A stretch of DNA of 64,000 nucleotides. It comes from Neurospora crassa OR74A (taxonomy: Eukaryota > Ascomycota > Sordariomycetes > Sordariales > Sordariaceae). Both the position numbers and the translations under genes were made by a program. Within the stretch, counting starts at the first letter, position 1; every line of letters starts with the position of its first letter. Of this stretch, positions 1-11,108 are shown piece after piece. The notes beneath the pieces are model-generated. The model did no database searches. It was not told the origin of the DNA and saw nothing but the letters and a program-made list of their open reading frames with translations. The stretch lies in contig NC_026505.1 in the NCBI RefSeq assembly GCF_000182925.2, forward strand, positions 3,224,001 through 3,288,000, given 5' to 3'.

Positions 1-1042
1 CTTCGAGACTACCGAGAGCCTTCAGTCCGACGCCCAGGATGGAGAGCATGACAATGAGAGCGAGCAGGGCGACGAAAATGCCTGGTTCAGTGTCAGTCTA
101 CTGCCTTGAAAAAAGCGCCGACTTGAGATGATGATTACATACCAGGAGTGAAGAACTGATACTTCGCAAACAGCGGGCGGTTATCATAAGTGGTGTTGCC
201 GTTGTCACTGCCCTCCTGAGAGCTAAACTGTCCGCGCTTGAGATCCATATGGACTGGTTCGATAAAGTCAGGCTGGTAAGCCTTGAACTCGTTAGGGTCT
301 GATACCATGACAAGGGTATAGTCGCCCTCAAGGGTATCGAGCACCAGGCCCAACTGATCGTCTATAGTTGCACAGGTTAGTACGGGGCAATTCAATAGCC
401 GACCCGTGATCCGAACTAGACATACCATTAGAAGCCAGGATTTGCGCCCTATTATCCTTGTGCTCCAAGGAAGGTAGATGCGTGAGGTCAACTTTGACGA
501 TACCGGCAACCTTCCCCTTGGCAGCGCAGGCTTCCTTCACATAATCCTCCAACGAATGGGTTGAGAGGTCGCCGACTACCTCCGCAACGCTGAAACGGCC
601 CTTGATTTCCTTGCTTGCGATTGTGTCGCATAGACTGCGCATTTTACAGTGCGAGCCATCGCGGATGTCGGCGGCGTGCACGTTCGGCTGGGAGACGATA
701 ACGTAGTCTTTCGTAGGACAAGAGGAAAGGATCTCCTTGGCGGAAGCAATCACTTGATTGCTGGTTTGGAGCTGATCGTATCTTTCGGGTGTATTGAGCC
801 TGGAAATCACGGTTTCGCAAGGGTCAGCATCTTCAGTCGAAGTCACATGCATGAAAGCGCAACTGAGTGGGATGTGGTGCACAAGATCGTGATGGCGCGA
901 GGGCAACTTGAAGGGACACCACCCACGGCGACAATTGGGACATGACGTACCTGGAGGTGGAAAAGAGGACAAATGGTGAAGAGTCCGAGAAGGCATGCAC
1001 TGCCGTAGAGGCGAGCAGAGTTGTTACTATCGAGAGTTTCAT
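1..1042 (-). CDS. BIG1: Big1/Voa1-family ER membrane protein (3' end beyond window)
   Basis: The coding path on the minus strand is 1042..951, 799..426, 361..143 and 81..1, and it runs off the window edge. All junctions are GT-AG and phase-consistent. The product starts with a signal peptide (MKLSIVTTLLASTAVHAF) and continues as a lumenal domain. A C-terminal transmembrane segment encoded by 81..1 (IFVALLALIVMLSILGVG) is cut by the edge. This layout fits fungal Big1, related to the V-ATPase accessory subunit Voa1/Ac45. Members are ER proteins needed for beta-1,6-glucan in the wall or for V-ATPase assembly. The gene diverges from RRP17 across 450 bases. Family assignment rests on the signal-lumen-TM layout and recalled motifs, not on a search. 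The stop codon is not visible. Confidence 0.75.
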
Positions 1043-1492
1043 GATTTACAGATTATGCCAAACTGTCTGCGATATTGTCGTCGTCGTCGGTTGTTGTGTT
1101 GGATATGCGAATATGGTGTAGTGTACAAACTGGCAGCGTGGTGTAGCTCCAGGATCCAGAGCCCGGGAGCGTGGATGTCACTGCACTGAGAGAGCGCCAG
1201 ACGTCTGATGCATGGGATTGGGTGCTGGGTGTGACCGGCAGGCTATGGACATCAGAGATAGGCGGTAGAATAGGGCAGAATACGATAAGGCCGCTTCCTG
1301 CATGGTGCCCCGTTCGAGTGAACATTTGAACAGGGGGGTGGCTATCAGTAAATTTACAGTTGAACCCAGAGCATCCAGATCGCTGCATCCAAACATCCTT
1401 CCCGCCCTTACCTCTACCTCGATTTCTTGTTCCCTTTTCTCCACAAAACCACCAAACGAACTTTCCACTCAAAGTCAACCCTCGAAGCCATT
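1043..1492. promoter_or_regulatory. divergent promoter BIG1/RRP17
   Basis: This 450-base gap separates two start codons facing away from each other. The RRP17 side is C/T-rich just before its ATG, as is usual for fungal leaders. I see no clear TATA box. Short open frames here are fragmentary. Confidence 0.5.
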
Positions 1493-2259
1493 ATGGAGAG
1501 GGATCCAGCGTTCTTTGTTGCCCCAAGGCCCAAAAAGAGTGGGCTCGCGCCGCCACCCAAGAAACGCAAGATAGTGCACAAGGTCGAGGAAATCACATTC
1601 GACAAGGACGCCCGCACCGAATATCTTACCGGTTTCCACAAGCGTAAACAGGCCCGAATCAAGGCTGCGAAGGCGCAAGCAGAGGAAGAGGCACGGCTGG
1701 AACGAATTAGGTTGAGAAAGCAGGTACGTACCGGATGACCGCTGTCTTTCTTGGTTGGTTCCATGGCAGTAAGTCTAATCTACGTCGGGTACAGATCAGA
1801 GAGGAGCGGCAGAAGAACCTCGAGGAACATATCCAAACAGTGCACAAGCTTCTCCACGAGGCAGAGCGTGCCGGTACCGACGACAAACCCACCGAGAACA
1901 AGTCAGACGACGAATGGGATGGGCTATCCGAAGACGATGTGGCGGAAGAGCCTGCGCTTGATGTCGAGGAGGAGTACATCGATGAAGACCGCTATACGAC
2001 CGTGACAGTAGAAGCCGTCAGCGTAGACAGGGACGGCATCCACAAACCACGGACCTTGAAGGACGAAGAAGATTCCGAGACGGAGAAGAACAACAAGAAG
2101 AAGAAGGCGGCTGAAGAGGCGGCGCAGCAGGAAGCCGACAAGAAATCAAAACGAAACTTCCCAGAGAAAAAGAAGAAGAGAAAATTCACATACGAAAGCC
2201 GACATGACCGAAACGTCACAGAGAGGAAACAGAGGGCAAAGAAAGCGAAGCGGTCGTGA
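1493..2259 (+). CDS. RRP17: Rrp17/Nol12-family nucleolar ribosome-biogenesis protein
   Basis: Two exons, 1493..1723 and 1795..2259, are separated by a 71-base phase-0 intron (GTACGT donor, TACAG acceptor) and encode 231 aa. The N-terminus begins MERDPAFFVAPRPKKSG. It is followed by a PPPKKRK basic stretch and the family-typical segment VEEITFDKDARTEYLTGFHK (about residues 31-50). A highly charged coiled-coil helix, an acidic middle and a Lys/Arg-rich C-terminal tail complete the protein. Rrp17 (Nol12 in animals) is a nucleolar 5'-3' exonuclease acting in pre-60S maturation of 5.8S and 25S rRNA. The frame is also open upstream of 1493 but has no ATG there, so 1493 is the first possible ATG. 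It converges with tropomyosin 306 bases downstream. Confidence 0.85.
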
Positions 2260-2565
2260 TAGGTTAGATGGCGAAGGAAATAATCTACCGCTATTCCTGA
2301 CAGCGGTATCCCTTACGATATCTAGATCTTGTTTAAGTACTGTATGTGCAATGCTGGGATGATGGATTATGCTTTGAACTAGTAGGCAATATGAGTTGTA
2401 CGCGGGAGTTAGATAACGGCTTGCTTTGTCCGTCTTATCTCCCTACTCGACAACCCGAGGACAAACGGCATAAAGGGTCAGGCTGATATTATCGATGCGG
2501 TGACGCTGTGAACAAACGTAAAGAAAGGAATTTCCACCATGTTCCGACTGCATCCGTTAACCAAC
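2260..2565. other. convergent intergenic gap RRP17/tropomyosin
   Basis: This short gap holds the 3' ends of two convergent genes. I see no gene in it. Confidence 0.5.
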
Positions 2566-3403
2566 TTAGATGTTGGCAATATCAGCCTGGAACTCTTCCA
2601 AGCTCTTCTGTACCTCGGCGTACTTCTTGGCCATCTCTTCGTACTTGGACTCCCACTGGTCGCGCTCGTTCTCGAGGGCCTGAACCTTGCGCTCGAAGTG
2701 GCCGGCCTTGACGTCGGTCTGGCGAAGCCTGTTGAAGGAGGAAAACATCATGTTAGTCTAAGGTGTCGCAAAGAAAAGGGGTTCAAGGGCACAGGGGTTA
2801 GGACCCTCCCCCATCTCATCGTCCAGGGGTGCGTGTATTTCGATGCAAACGTACTTCTCGTTGGTCTCGCGGAGAGTCTTGTCAGCCTCCTCGGCCTCCT
2901 CTTCAAGAAGTTGAAGTCTCCGTGTCAGCGTCTCGTTCTGAGTGCCTTGTTGCGCGCCATCCTCGGCGGCGCTCTTGAATTCCTTAACCTGGGTCTCGAG
3001 CTTTTCCACCTCACTTTCTAGCACGCTGTTCTTGTGGGAGAGGGAGGTGATCTCCTGCTCCTTCTGAAGGTTCTCCTGCTCGAGGACCTTGATCTTGGAC
3101 TGGAGCTCCTCGACCTTAGCCGAAGCCTCGTCAGCCTCGAGGCGGAGCTGGTTCATTTTCTATAAGCGTGATCGCGCTGGTCAGCATTCCGTCGTCAAAG
3201 AGCATGGCGATAGCGGTGTCAAGCAGTCGCGGGCATGTTTAGGCCTTGACGGGCAGGCCTGGGGATACACGGATGTGGCGGTGGCCGTAGCTGGCTGTTG
3301 CTCCCATTAAGGGGTTACGCATCGCTGGGCAGTTGGTGGGGTCCACAACAGGGATCGAGCTCTCGAAAGCGATGATGTTTCTTACCTCCTTGATGCGGTC
3401 CAT
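2566..3403 (-). CDS. TPM1: Tropomyosin (161 aa)
   Basis: Three exons on the minus strand, 3403..3386, 3159..2855 and 2728..2566, total 486 nt and give exactly 161 aa, the length of S. pombe Cdc8. The first exon encodes only MDRIKE. Joined to exon 2 it gives the conserved fungal start MDRIKEKMNQLRLEADEA. The whole protein is one heptad-patterned coiled coil ending QADIANI. Tropomyosin binds along actin filaments and is needed for actin cables, the contractile ring and polarised growth. Intron 1 is long for this genome (226 bases) and intron 2 is 126 bases. The internal ATG in exon 2 (MNQLRLEADE) would lose the N-terminal overlap segment needed for head-to-tail polymerisation, so 3403 is preferred. 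The gene is divergent from the securin-like gene. Confidence 0.95.
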
Positions 3404-4097
3404 TGTGTCGGTATTAGGTGTTTGTGTGGTGGAAAGGTGAGATTAGAAGAGCGCGGTGTTGCGAGTTGAATGGTATCTCGAGTGCGAAAAGGGCAGTTTG
3501 TGAGGATGGTGTGGATGTGTTGGTTGGGTTGATGGAAGGGAAGAGGAGAAGGAGAGGAAGGTAGCGGACAGATGATAGTGGGTTTGCAATATGAAGAGTG
3601 CCCCTCCCCTCCATAACGGCCGCCTGGGCTGCGTGTCTCCCTCGCCTGCCGTGACTTGGGAGATACGGGAGCCATACATCGTGCCCAGATCGGGCCGGGG
3701 GTCCAGCTGCCCCTGGTCCAGTTGACCCAGTGCGTTCCAGTGCGCCAGCGGGCGGTCTGGCAAGTCTGACCATCTGAATGGGCTGCTTACAGCTTCCCGC
3801 TAGGTGTCTTTCAATTTCCATCCTCATCCACTGAAACTTGTCGGTCTGGATCCCCTGGATTGGATTCCACAGGCGGGCAGCAAGGGGTCGGCTTAAAGTG
3901 GGGCCAGTCAAGTTGAGCAGCTCACTCCGTTGCTGGGCCAACGCCTCGCCTCGTTCACCCACAAACAGACCGACGGCTCCAAGCACTTGAACTGAAGAGC
4001 ATCCGATTACTGGACCTTTTCCCCGCACCACCTACATCGATACGACTATACAAACTCTTCCGGGCAGTTGGGAGCTATTCCATAGCAACACAGCAAG
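3404..4097. promoter_or_regulatory. divergent promoter tropomyosin/securin-like gene
   Basis: This 694-base gap lies between two outward-facing start codons. Open frames on the minus strand here (for example 3414-4031) are proline/serine-rich chance frames and are not supported. Confidence 0.45.
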
Positions 4098-5496
4098 ATG
4101 TTGAGAGCACATCAAGATCAAGAAAATCGCATTGCGCATCAAGCTGGGAACGCTAAACAACTCCCAGTGAAGACACATGGCGCTTTGTACCCGAAAACGC
4201 CGTTGAAGGTCCCTCTCAACGATGAGAACACCAGTCGCGTGTTTGCCGGAAAGGGCACGATTGTAAAAGGCGATAATGTCTTCACTAAGGGCACTGGGGC
4301 AAACATGATGACGCCCGGTGAGTGCTCTTCATGATCTCTTTCCACAATCGAAAGAGGTTGGTTGCGCAAAGGATATTGGTTGACCATTCAAAACAGCCCC
4401 TCGAACTGCCAGAGCACCGCTCGGGAACAAGACCACCAACGCTAAGGCAAGAGCGGCACAGCAAACCGGCGGAGGCAAGGAACTAGGCGGCGATCTCAAG
4501 TCAACCGTCAAGCCAACGACGACCCTTCGTCAAAAGCAAGCCGCGCCGCAGACCCAAGACTCCAAGCTGGACGTGCATGCCGATATCAAGCCAAAAAACG
4601 ACGATGAGGAGGAGATCGAGTACTGTCCTCCCCCGGCACAGGACCTTCCGTACGAGTCCGACGTCCTCCCTGCGCACGCCTTGACCTTCGAGTCGCTGAA
4701 GCCCGAGAACATGTTCAAGGGATACTACGAGTATTACTACAAGAAGTTGGACGACAATGGTATGACTGCCAAGGAGAGAGAAATGGCAGAGCGGCAACAG
4801 CGTGACTTTACACGCGGCGACGAACAAATCAAGAAAGACATGGAGGAGTTCGACTGGAGCATTGGCGACATCCCTGAGAGCAAGGATCTCCTGAAGAAGA
4901 CCCAAGTGGACGCAACTGCAGTTTCTTGCTCCGGAGAAACCAAGAAGACTGGGCGCCTACCAAGCAGGCCGCCTAGTACGTTGGTAGCGCGAAGAGCTGC
5001 TTCCGCTCTGTCCCATACTTCTGCGAGGGAACGAAGCATATCCCGCCCACAGGTGAATAGCAAGCCCTCTTTGACGGCCGTTAACAAAGGCAGTCTTTTT
5101 GCGCGCAAGCCTTCGCTATCAAATGCAAGTCACGCCAGAACCCTGTCGAAGGACCGTCCAATTTCTAGTGCAACATCCCGAAATACTCTAGGATACAGCA
5201 GAGGCAGATCTGTTTCCGAGGCTGCAAGGCCGGCTAGCGCTGCTGCCAGCAATCAACAGCAATCTGGGCCAAGGCCTCGCCCTTTCTCCCGCACCAGCAG
5301 CTTGGTATCCAATGGGTCAGACAATACCATCACTCCGGCTCGGTTTGCGCAGGCTCAGACCACACAAGATTTTCAGAAGCCACTCGGGCTTCTCTCCATC
5401 TTCACCCATGATGAGGAAGAAGAGCACAGTGACCATGAGACTGTGCCTCATTTCGATGATTCCGATGATGATTTTCAGCTTTCAACCGATTTCTGA
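4098..5496 (+). CDS. Securin-like anaphase inhibitor (Cut2/Pds1 type)
   Basis: Exons 4098..4317 and 4397..5496 join in phase 1 and give 439 aa. Visible motifs fit securin. A TPLKVPLNDENTSRVF segment lies near the N-terminus. A destruction-box-like RAPLGN motif begins exon 2 and resembles the RAPLG box of S. pombe Cut2. An EEEIEYCPPPAQDLPYESDV stretch resembles the EEDIEYMPPP segment of Cut2 and the LPY segment of Pds1 in the separase-binding region. The middle is Ser/Arg-rich and disordered, and the C-terminus is acidic (DDSDDDFQLSTDF). Securins bind and hold separase until APC/C-dependent degradation at anaphase. They diverge fast, so this call rests on short motifs rather than overall similarity. 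If the intron were retained, a stop follows after a few codons and the product would lack the RAPLGN box. Confidence 0.65.
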
Positions 5497-7020
5497 GCAG
5501 AGGCGTTCAGTGGAAAGTCGAGCATTTGCTGAGGGACTTTTTCGTCCATTTTTCTACATGAGTGGCGTTGGTTTATTCTTTTTTATTTTATTTTTTCTCT
5601 TACGGAGTTCAGAGACTGGACAATGAGATGGATTATCACAATGGTCGGTCAGCTGGTTTGCCATGGTTGGTCTGGCCAATTCTTTTACGCACTATGCAAC
5701 ATTATGAGCGCCGTCATGGTTGGGAAAGGAATGGTTCCATGGTGTTTTATCTTCATTGTCGGAGCAAGCATGGATGATTTGGCGTCTAGTCGGAAGAAAG
5801 GCAAATAAATGACCGTAATGATGATGTTCTCGCAGCTTGTTTTGTGTTGGGCGTTGTCAATTGTTAGGCTGTCATATGGCAGAGCAGGGAACAAGGGAAC
5901 CTTGTGGTTCTTACTGTGATTCAACAATCAGACGCTTTTTAGCCCTATGTAAACAGCCAAAAGCGAGTCTTTATGGTTAGCTTAAATTTTGAACAAAATA
6001 CAGTTTTCGGTCGTGAATTGTTGGTGATAATTGCTACATAGAATCAAGCCAACAGCTTCAAAATAAGTGTTCTTCAGACTTCAATCCCTTTGTGGTGATG
6101 AAGATCAACAGCAGAGTTGGGGATCGTTGAAGCTGCAATGACGCAGTTGGTTGTAAACTAAGAACTGAAATGGTAAACCAACAGTGGAACACAGTGACTG
6201 ACATGTGGATGCCCCTCCACCGGGCCACTTTGCGCTTTCACGCTCCTCCTGGCGGAAGGTAGCAGACGCGACTGACAAGGGAAATGAAGCGCGACACGGG
6301 CTTTAATTGCTGATGCACAGGCCAACTTGATGCTTGGCGCAGGACGAACCTGAGAGTATCTTTCCGCTTTTGGCTTAGCAGATCCCCTTATCCGCCTGCC
6401 GCCATGTTGCCCTTCCACGCTTGTTTCAACTTTCTTTCAGCGGCCGGCGCATCGAAGAATCCATGGTCCACAACAACCCGGTCTGCGCTGCCCATGCCCT
6501 TGTGCCCTTGACGCACCTCCTTTGAAGGAAGAAACACTCTCAAACTTTCGGCTTCATTCAATCCCGCCACGATTTTGCACTGCTCACAACGAACCATCGT
6601 CTCCCACTCAGCGTTTTCCGTGTCGCCGATGTCAGCAGGGCTCGCCGTCTCTATTTGATCCAGATTCATTCCTTCCTTCGCACACAATCGAGCTCACCAC
6701 TCCACGCCCTCATTCGCTGCCCCGTTCACCACTCAGCCACTGCAGTCACCCCCCCGTTCAGCGTTCAGCGTCAGCGCCCGCCCTGATCGGCAAAAGCTCA
6801 GTCCCGCCCGTCCTGTCGCGTGGTTCTCTCTCGCTCTGCACGCGCGCGCGATCCTGCCCTTCACAAAAGTTATCGCAGCTCACGTCGCCCTCGACTTCGG
6901 CCACGTCCCAGCTCAATCCGCCCGCATCGATCCTCTCATGCATGCTATCTCGCAGTTTCGCCGGCTCGAGTGATGATGGTAGGAGGAAGGCGGGAGAGGT
7001 AGACGTTCCCCATTCTCGCA
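5497..7020. other. intergenic region and SET1 leader
   Basis: No convincing gene. A minus-strand 99-codon frame (6687..6388) is somewhat protein-like but unsupported. The last few hundred bases are C-rich and probably form the SET1 leader. They contain short upstream ATG frames, including one from 6938 ending at 6973 and one from 6942 that overlaps the SET1 start in another frame. Confidence 0.4.
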
Positions 7021-10000
7021 ATGTCTCGGTCGTCCGGCGCGAGTTTCGCTCAGTTCTTCCCCGCCGCTCCGCGGGCTGCCAGGGACAGAGCTACGGAGCG
7101 AGAGCGGGCAAGAATGAGAGCGCAAGCTTCTCCGCCCACGCAGCCACTTGACACGAACGGCCATCGCACTCCCTTGTCCTCATTCACTTCCAACCGATCT
7201 GATGACGGAGCCAGTCCTGGCCGCTCACACATAACCTCTCTCAATCACAGCTCATCCGCCGGTGCTGACGCAACCCGCCCTCCGCTTGAAGATACCGAGT
7301 CGCTGCCCGGCGACACGCTAAACACGGTTGGCTCTGCAAGCTCGCATACAAGCACAAGCTCATCCATCTTCAGTTCCTCCACGCGACAGCCCGCCATGGC
7401 CTCAGCTTCAGTGAGGAACTCTCACACTCACAACTCCACCACCCCTCTCACAACCGCCGGCTCACCGTCATCCTTATATCTCTCTACATCCCTTCATGCG
7501 AAGCCGCACTCTGTCTCGCCCCATCATGCCGACAAGCAAAACGGCCTGACACCGACACTCAACGGCTCGGCCACTGATTCTCTCGTCCCACTCCCTGACG
7601 GTACCGAACGTGTCCCGCCCCGCGACCCTAGTCGCTCCGTCTTGTGCACCATATGCACATATGATCCTCTCCTGGACAAAAAACTGTCGAGCTCCGAAAA
7701 GAAAAAGGCGAAACCTATATACAAGGATTATGGCTTGGTACGTACACTGAACACGTCGGCGTGGAAGGGGGGAGGGCGTCATCTTTGTGAATCAATTGGC
7801 TAATACTGCTTATAGAACGATGAAGATGACGCTCCCCCTTCAGATCCACGCCTGGCGCACGGCGGGAAACTCAGCTACATCAACGTCAACTTTCACCTCC
7901 CCAAAGCACAATTGATTGATGCGCCGAGCAACCTGAAGCCCTATCCATATGACCCCAAGACCTCCTGTGGCCCGGGGCCCCCAGTCCAAATTCTGGTGAG
8001 AGGCTTCAATCCTTTGATCGCCTTCACAAAAGTCACCACCATATTCGCATCATTCGGCGACATTGCGGAAAGCAGCAACAAGATGCACCCAGAGACGGGA
8101 AGCTATCTCGGCTTCGCGACGATTCGGTACAAAGATTCGAAACCGACCTCTTCACGACCCGTACCTGTTCCTGCTCATCAAGCTGCCAGGAGAGCTGTCC
8201 GAGGAATGCACGGGAGGAGGATAGAGGCCAACCAAGTCCGCGTCGAGTTTGACCCCGAAGGCCGAAAGAGCAAGGCCTTGATGGAGGCTGTTCTTAAAAA
8301 GAGTAGGGAAACATCGCAGACCCCGAATGCTGCCTACAAGATTCCTACCGGGCCCAAACCAAGAGCTGGTGAGGTCATCCCTGGACCTCCGCCAACAGCC
8401 CCCAAAGGTCCAGCAGCGCACCGGGCCCTTGGAGGCTCCGAAGCCGGTTGGACCTCAACGAAGCCTCGACATCCCAACATCATCGAAACCGAACCGATCG
8501 TCAATCATATCAAGAGCGAGCCGTATATTTTTGTGGCGCATGAGTATGTTCCAGTGATGCCAACAACTGTGGCTCACATGAAGAAGCGGCTCAAGCAATA
8601 TGGGTTTGATGACATTCGTGCGGATAGGACGGGCTACTACATTATCTTCCGCGATTCTCATTATGGACGAGACGAAGCAAGCAAGTGCTACAATTCCGCA
8701 AACGACACAGCGTTCTTCACTTACAGCATGGTCATGGATCTTCACCTCTTCGGTACGGTGGGCAAGAGCTCAAGGAGCTCTGAGGATCATCGCAGGCACA
8801 GCTATGGTTCGGAGAAAAGACCGCCACCCGAGCACCGACAACGTGATGATCAAGACCGGCGTCGCCGTGATGAAGAGGCGGACATTGAGGAGGAGAAGAA
8901 ACAACGGGCCAAGAACCTCGATCCGGTCAAGGAGGCTGCCGAAGTGATACGACGAGAAATGACGGAGCATCTGCTCAAGACCATCCGTACCAAAATCACC
9001 CTTCCTGCAGTCTTCGACTATCTTAACCCGGTCAATCATGCTGCAAAGCGGCGTAAGCTTAACATTGACGACTCTCATAGTGGTACGATTCCATCGATTG
9101 TCTTCGATGACTCTGAAGGCAGGTCTTCTCCCGTTGGTACTCCGAATTCGAGAGCCGACCCGATTGAGAGGCGTACGGCTCGCGCTGATGTTTCAACTTT
9201 ACGGGTCCGAAAGCTGAAGAGCAGGGGAGTAAACGCCCGAAAACATGGGTTCAACGATCCCTTTGCGCGGGCACGACCCACGCAACGAGTAGATCTCCGG
9301 TCTCTGCATCATCGTCTCAACTCCGATAGTGACGATGATTCTGACGATGGTGTGGACAACCGATATTCTATGATTCGGGACACAGAGGAACCGGAGTCTC
9401 GGCCAAGGAGCCGTGTAAGTTCAGAGGAGGACCGGAACAAAGAAGAAACTGGGTCCTGGGTTGCTGGTGAAGACGATTCAATGACGGAGGCCAGTTTCGC
9501 TCTTAACGATACATCAGCCCTGCTAAAGAAGCGAAAACTGGACCTTCCGGCAGAAACGGCTGTCAAGCGGCAGAAGAAAGCTGAAGAGCTCTTCGAGGCG
9601 ACTATTGCACGTATCGAGACCGAACTGCCTTCACAGGAGCAGGCCGTGGAGTCTGTTACCCCCACAGGCGTCGAAGCACCATTGAATGGCCTACCTGATG
9701 CCGACGTTAAAGCCGAACCGGCAGAGGACAAAGAGACCGAGGATTCGCGGTTGCCAACCCCTATACCCGATAACACAAAACCGAAGAAGAAGGCCAAAGC
9801 CAAGAAAAAATCCAAGAAGCAGATCTTCGAGGAGCGCGAGGCGCTCAAAAAGCAACAACAGGAGACATTTGAGAGAGAGGCTCTTCGGGCCGCAGGGATT
9901 GAAGACATTGAAGGCACTCCGGACGCTGAAGCGAAATCCCAGGTTGGCGAACCCGAACCTGTACCCGAACCTGAACTCGAAACCAAAGGGGAAGCCCTGG

Positions 10001-11108
10001 AGGCTCCTGAGACAGAAAGCAAACCTGATCTGGATCCTGAATTGTATCCATCGGAGGTCGTCGACGCGCTTGTCCTACCCAAGGATTTCAACTTGGATAT
10101 TGGAACCCTGAAACTGGTGCCATTCCACGGCGAGGATGGACCAGATGCCCAGAGGCTCCAAAGAAAGTTTGGTACCGCTAAGCTTGATTGTGATGCTGAG
10201 CTGTGGCTCTGGAGACGGAATAGGATCCGGCAACTCAATTCAGAGGATGGGTCAGTCGATAAACCAGTTGGAATTGGTGGTTATTATGTGCCCAATCCGA
10301 CTGGATGTGCCAGGACCGAGGGCGTCAAGAAAATTCTCAATTCTGAGAAGTCCAAGTATCTTCCCCATCATATCAAGGTCAAGAAGGCCAGGGAAGAGCG
10401 GGAAAAGAATGCCAAGAACGGGAACACCAACTCTGTCGCTGCCGCCGCAGAAGCCGCCAGGCTCGCAGCAGATAGCCTGGTCGCCAAGGGCAATTCGCGT
10501 GCCAACCGTGTCAACAATCGCCGATATGTTGCGGAGATCAATGATCAGCGAAAGAACTTTGGGCAAGATTCGGATGTCTTGCGGTTCAACCAGCTTAAGA
10601 AGCGAAAGAAGCCAGTGAAATTTGCGCGATCCGCTATTCATAACTGGGGTCTTTATGCAATGGAAAACATCAACAAAGATGACATGATCATCGAGTACGT
10701 TGGTGAGGAAGTCCGACAGCAGATTGCCGAACTTCGCGAAGCCAGATACCTCAAGAGCGGCATCGGTAGCAGCTACCTCTTCCGCATCGACGATAACACC
10801 GTTATTGATGCGACGAAGAAGGGCGGTATTGCCCGATTCATCAACCATAGCTGCATGCCCAATTGTACAGCCAAGATCATCAAAGTGGAAGGGAGCAAGC
10901 GCATCGTTATCTATGCGCTGCGCGACATTGCTCAGAGTAAGTCTTTTAGGGTGGAAAGTGGCATGAGATGCAGTGACAGTCTGAGCTAACGCGGCGTGTT
11001 ATAGACGAAGAGTTGACGTACGACTACAAGTTCGAGCGCGAGATCGGAAGCACGGATCGTATCCCCTGCTTGTGCGGAACAGCAGCATGCAAGGGGTTCC
11101 TTAACTGA
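7021..11108 (+). CDS. SET1: Histone H3 lysine-4 methyltransferase SET1 (COMPASS catalytic subunit)
   Basis: Exons 7021..7737, 7816..10936 and 11005..11108 join in phase and encode 1313 aa. Residues 1-240 are low-complexity Ser/Thr/Pro. An RRM-like domain follows at about 297-370 ([16 protein letters not shown]). A second SET1-associated RNA-binding-like domain lies at about 474-560 ([13 protein letters not shown]). Then comes a long charged linker and an n-SET region containing [20 protein letters not shown]. The SET domain runs from about 1174 to the end with GWGLYA (here NWGLYA), [16 protein letters not shown] and ELTYDYKF. The post-SET cysteines ([13 protein letters not shown]) close the protein and are encoded by the last exon. 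The enzyme mono-, di- and trimethylates H3K4 in the nucleus as part of COMPASS. All catalytic motifs are present. VMA1 follows on the same strand 1.9 kb away. Confidence 0.96.

Noticed and set aside
6388-6687. 99-codon minus-strand frame with a CEQCK motif in the SET1 upstream region
   Set aside because: Somewhat protein-like, but without splice partners or a recognisable family; it lies in the probable SET1 leader.
9309-10238. 309-codon antisense Ser-rich frame opposite SET1
   Set aside because: Antisense of the acidic/Lys-rich SET1 linker; composition is fully explained by the sense codons.
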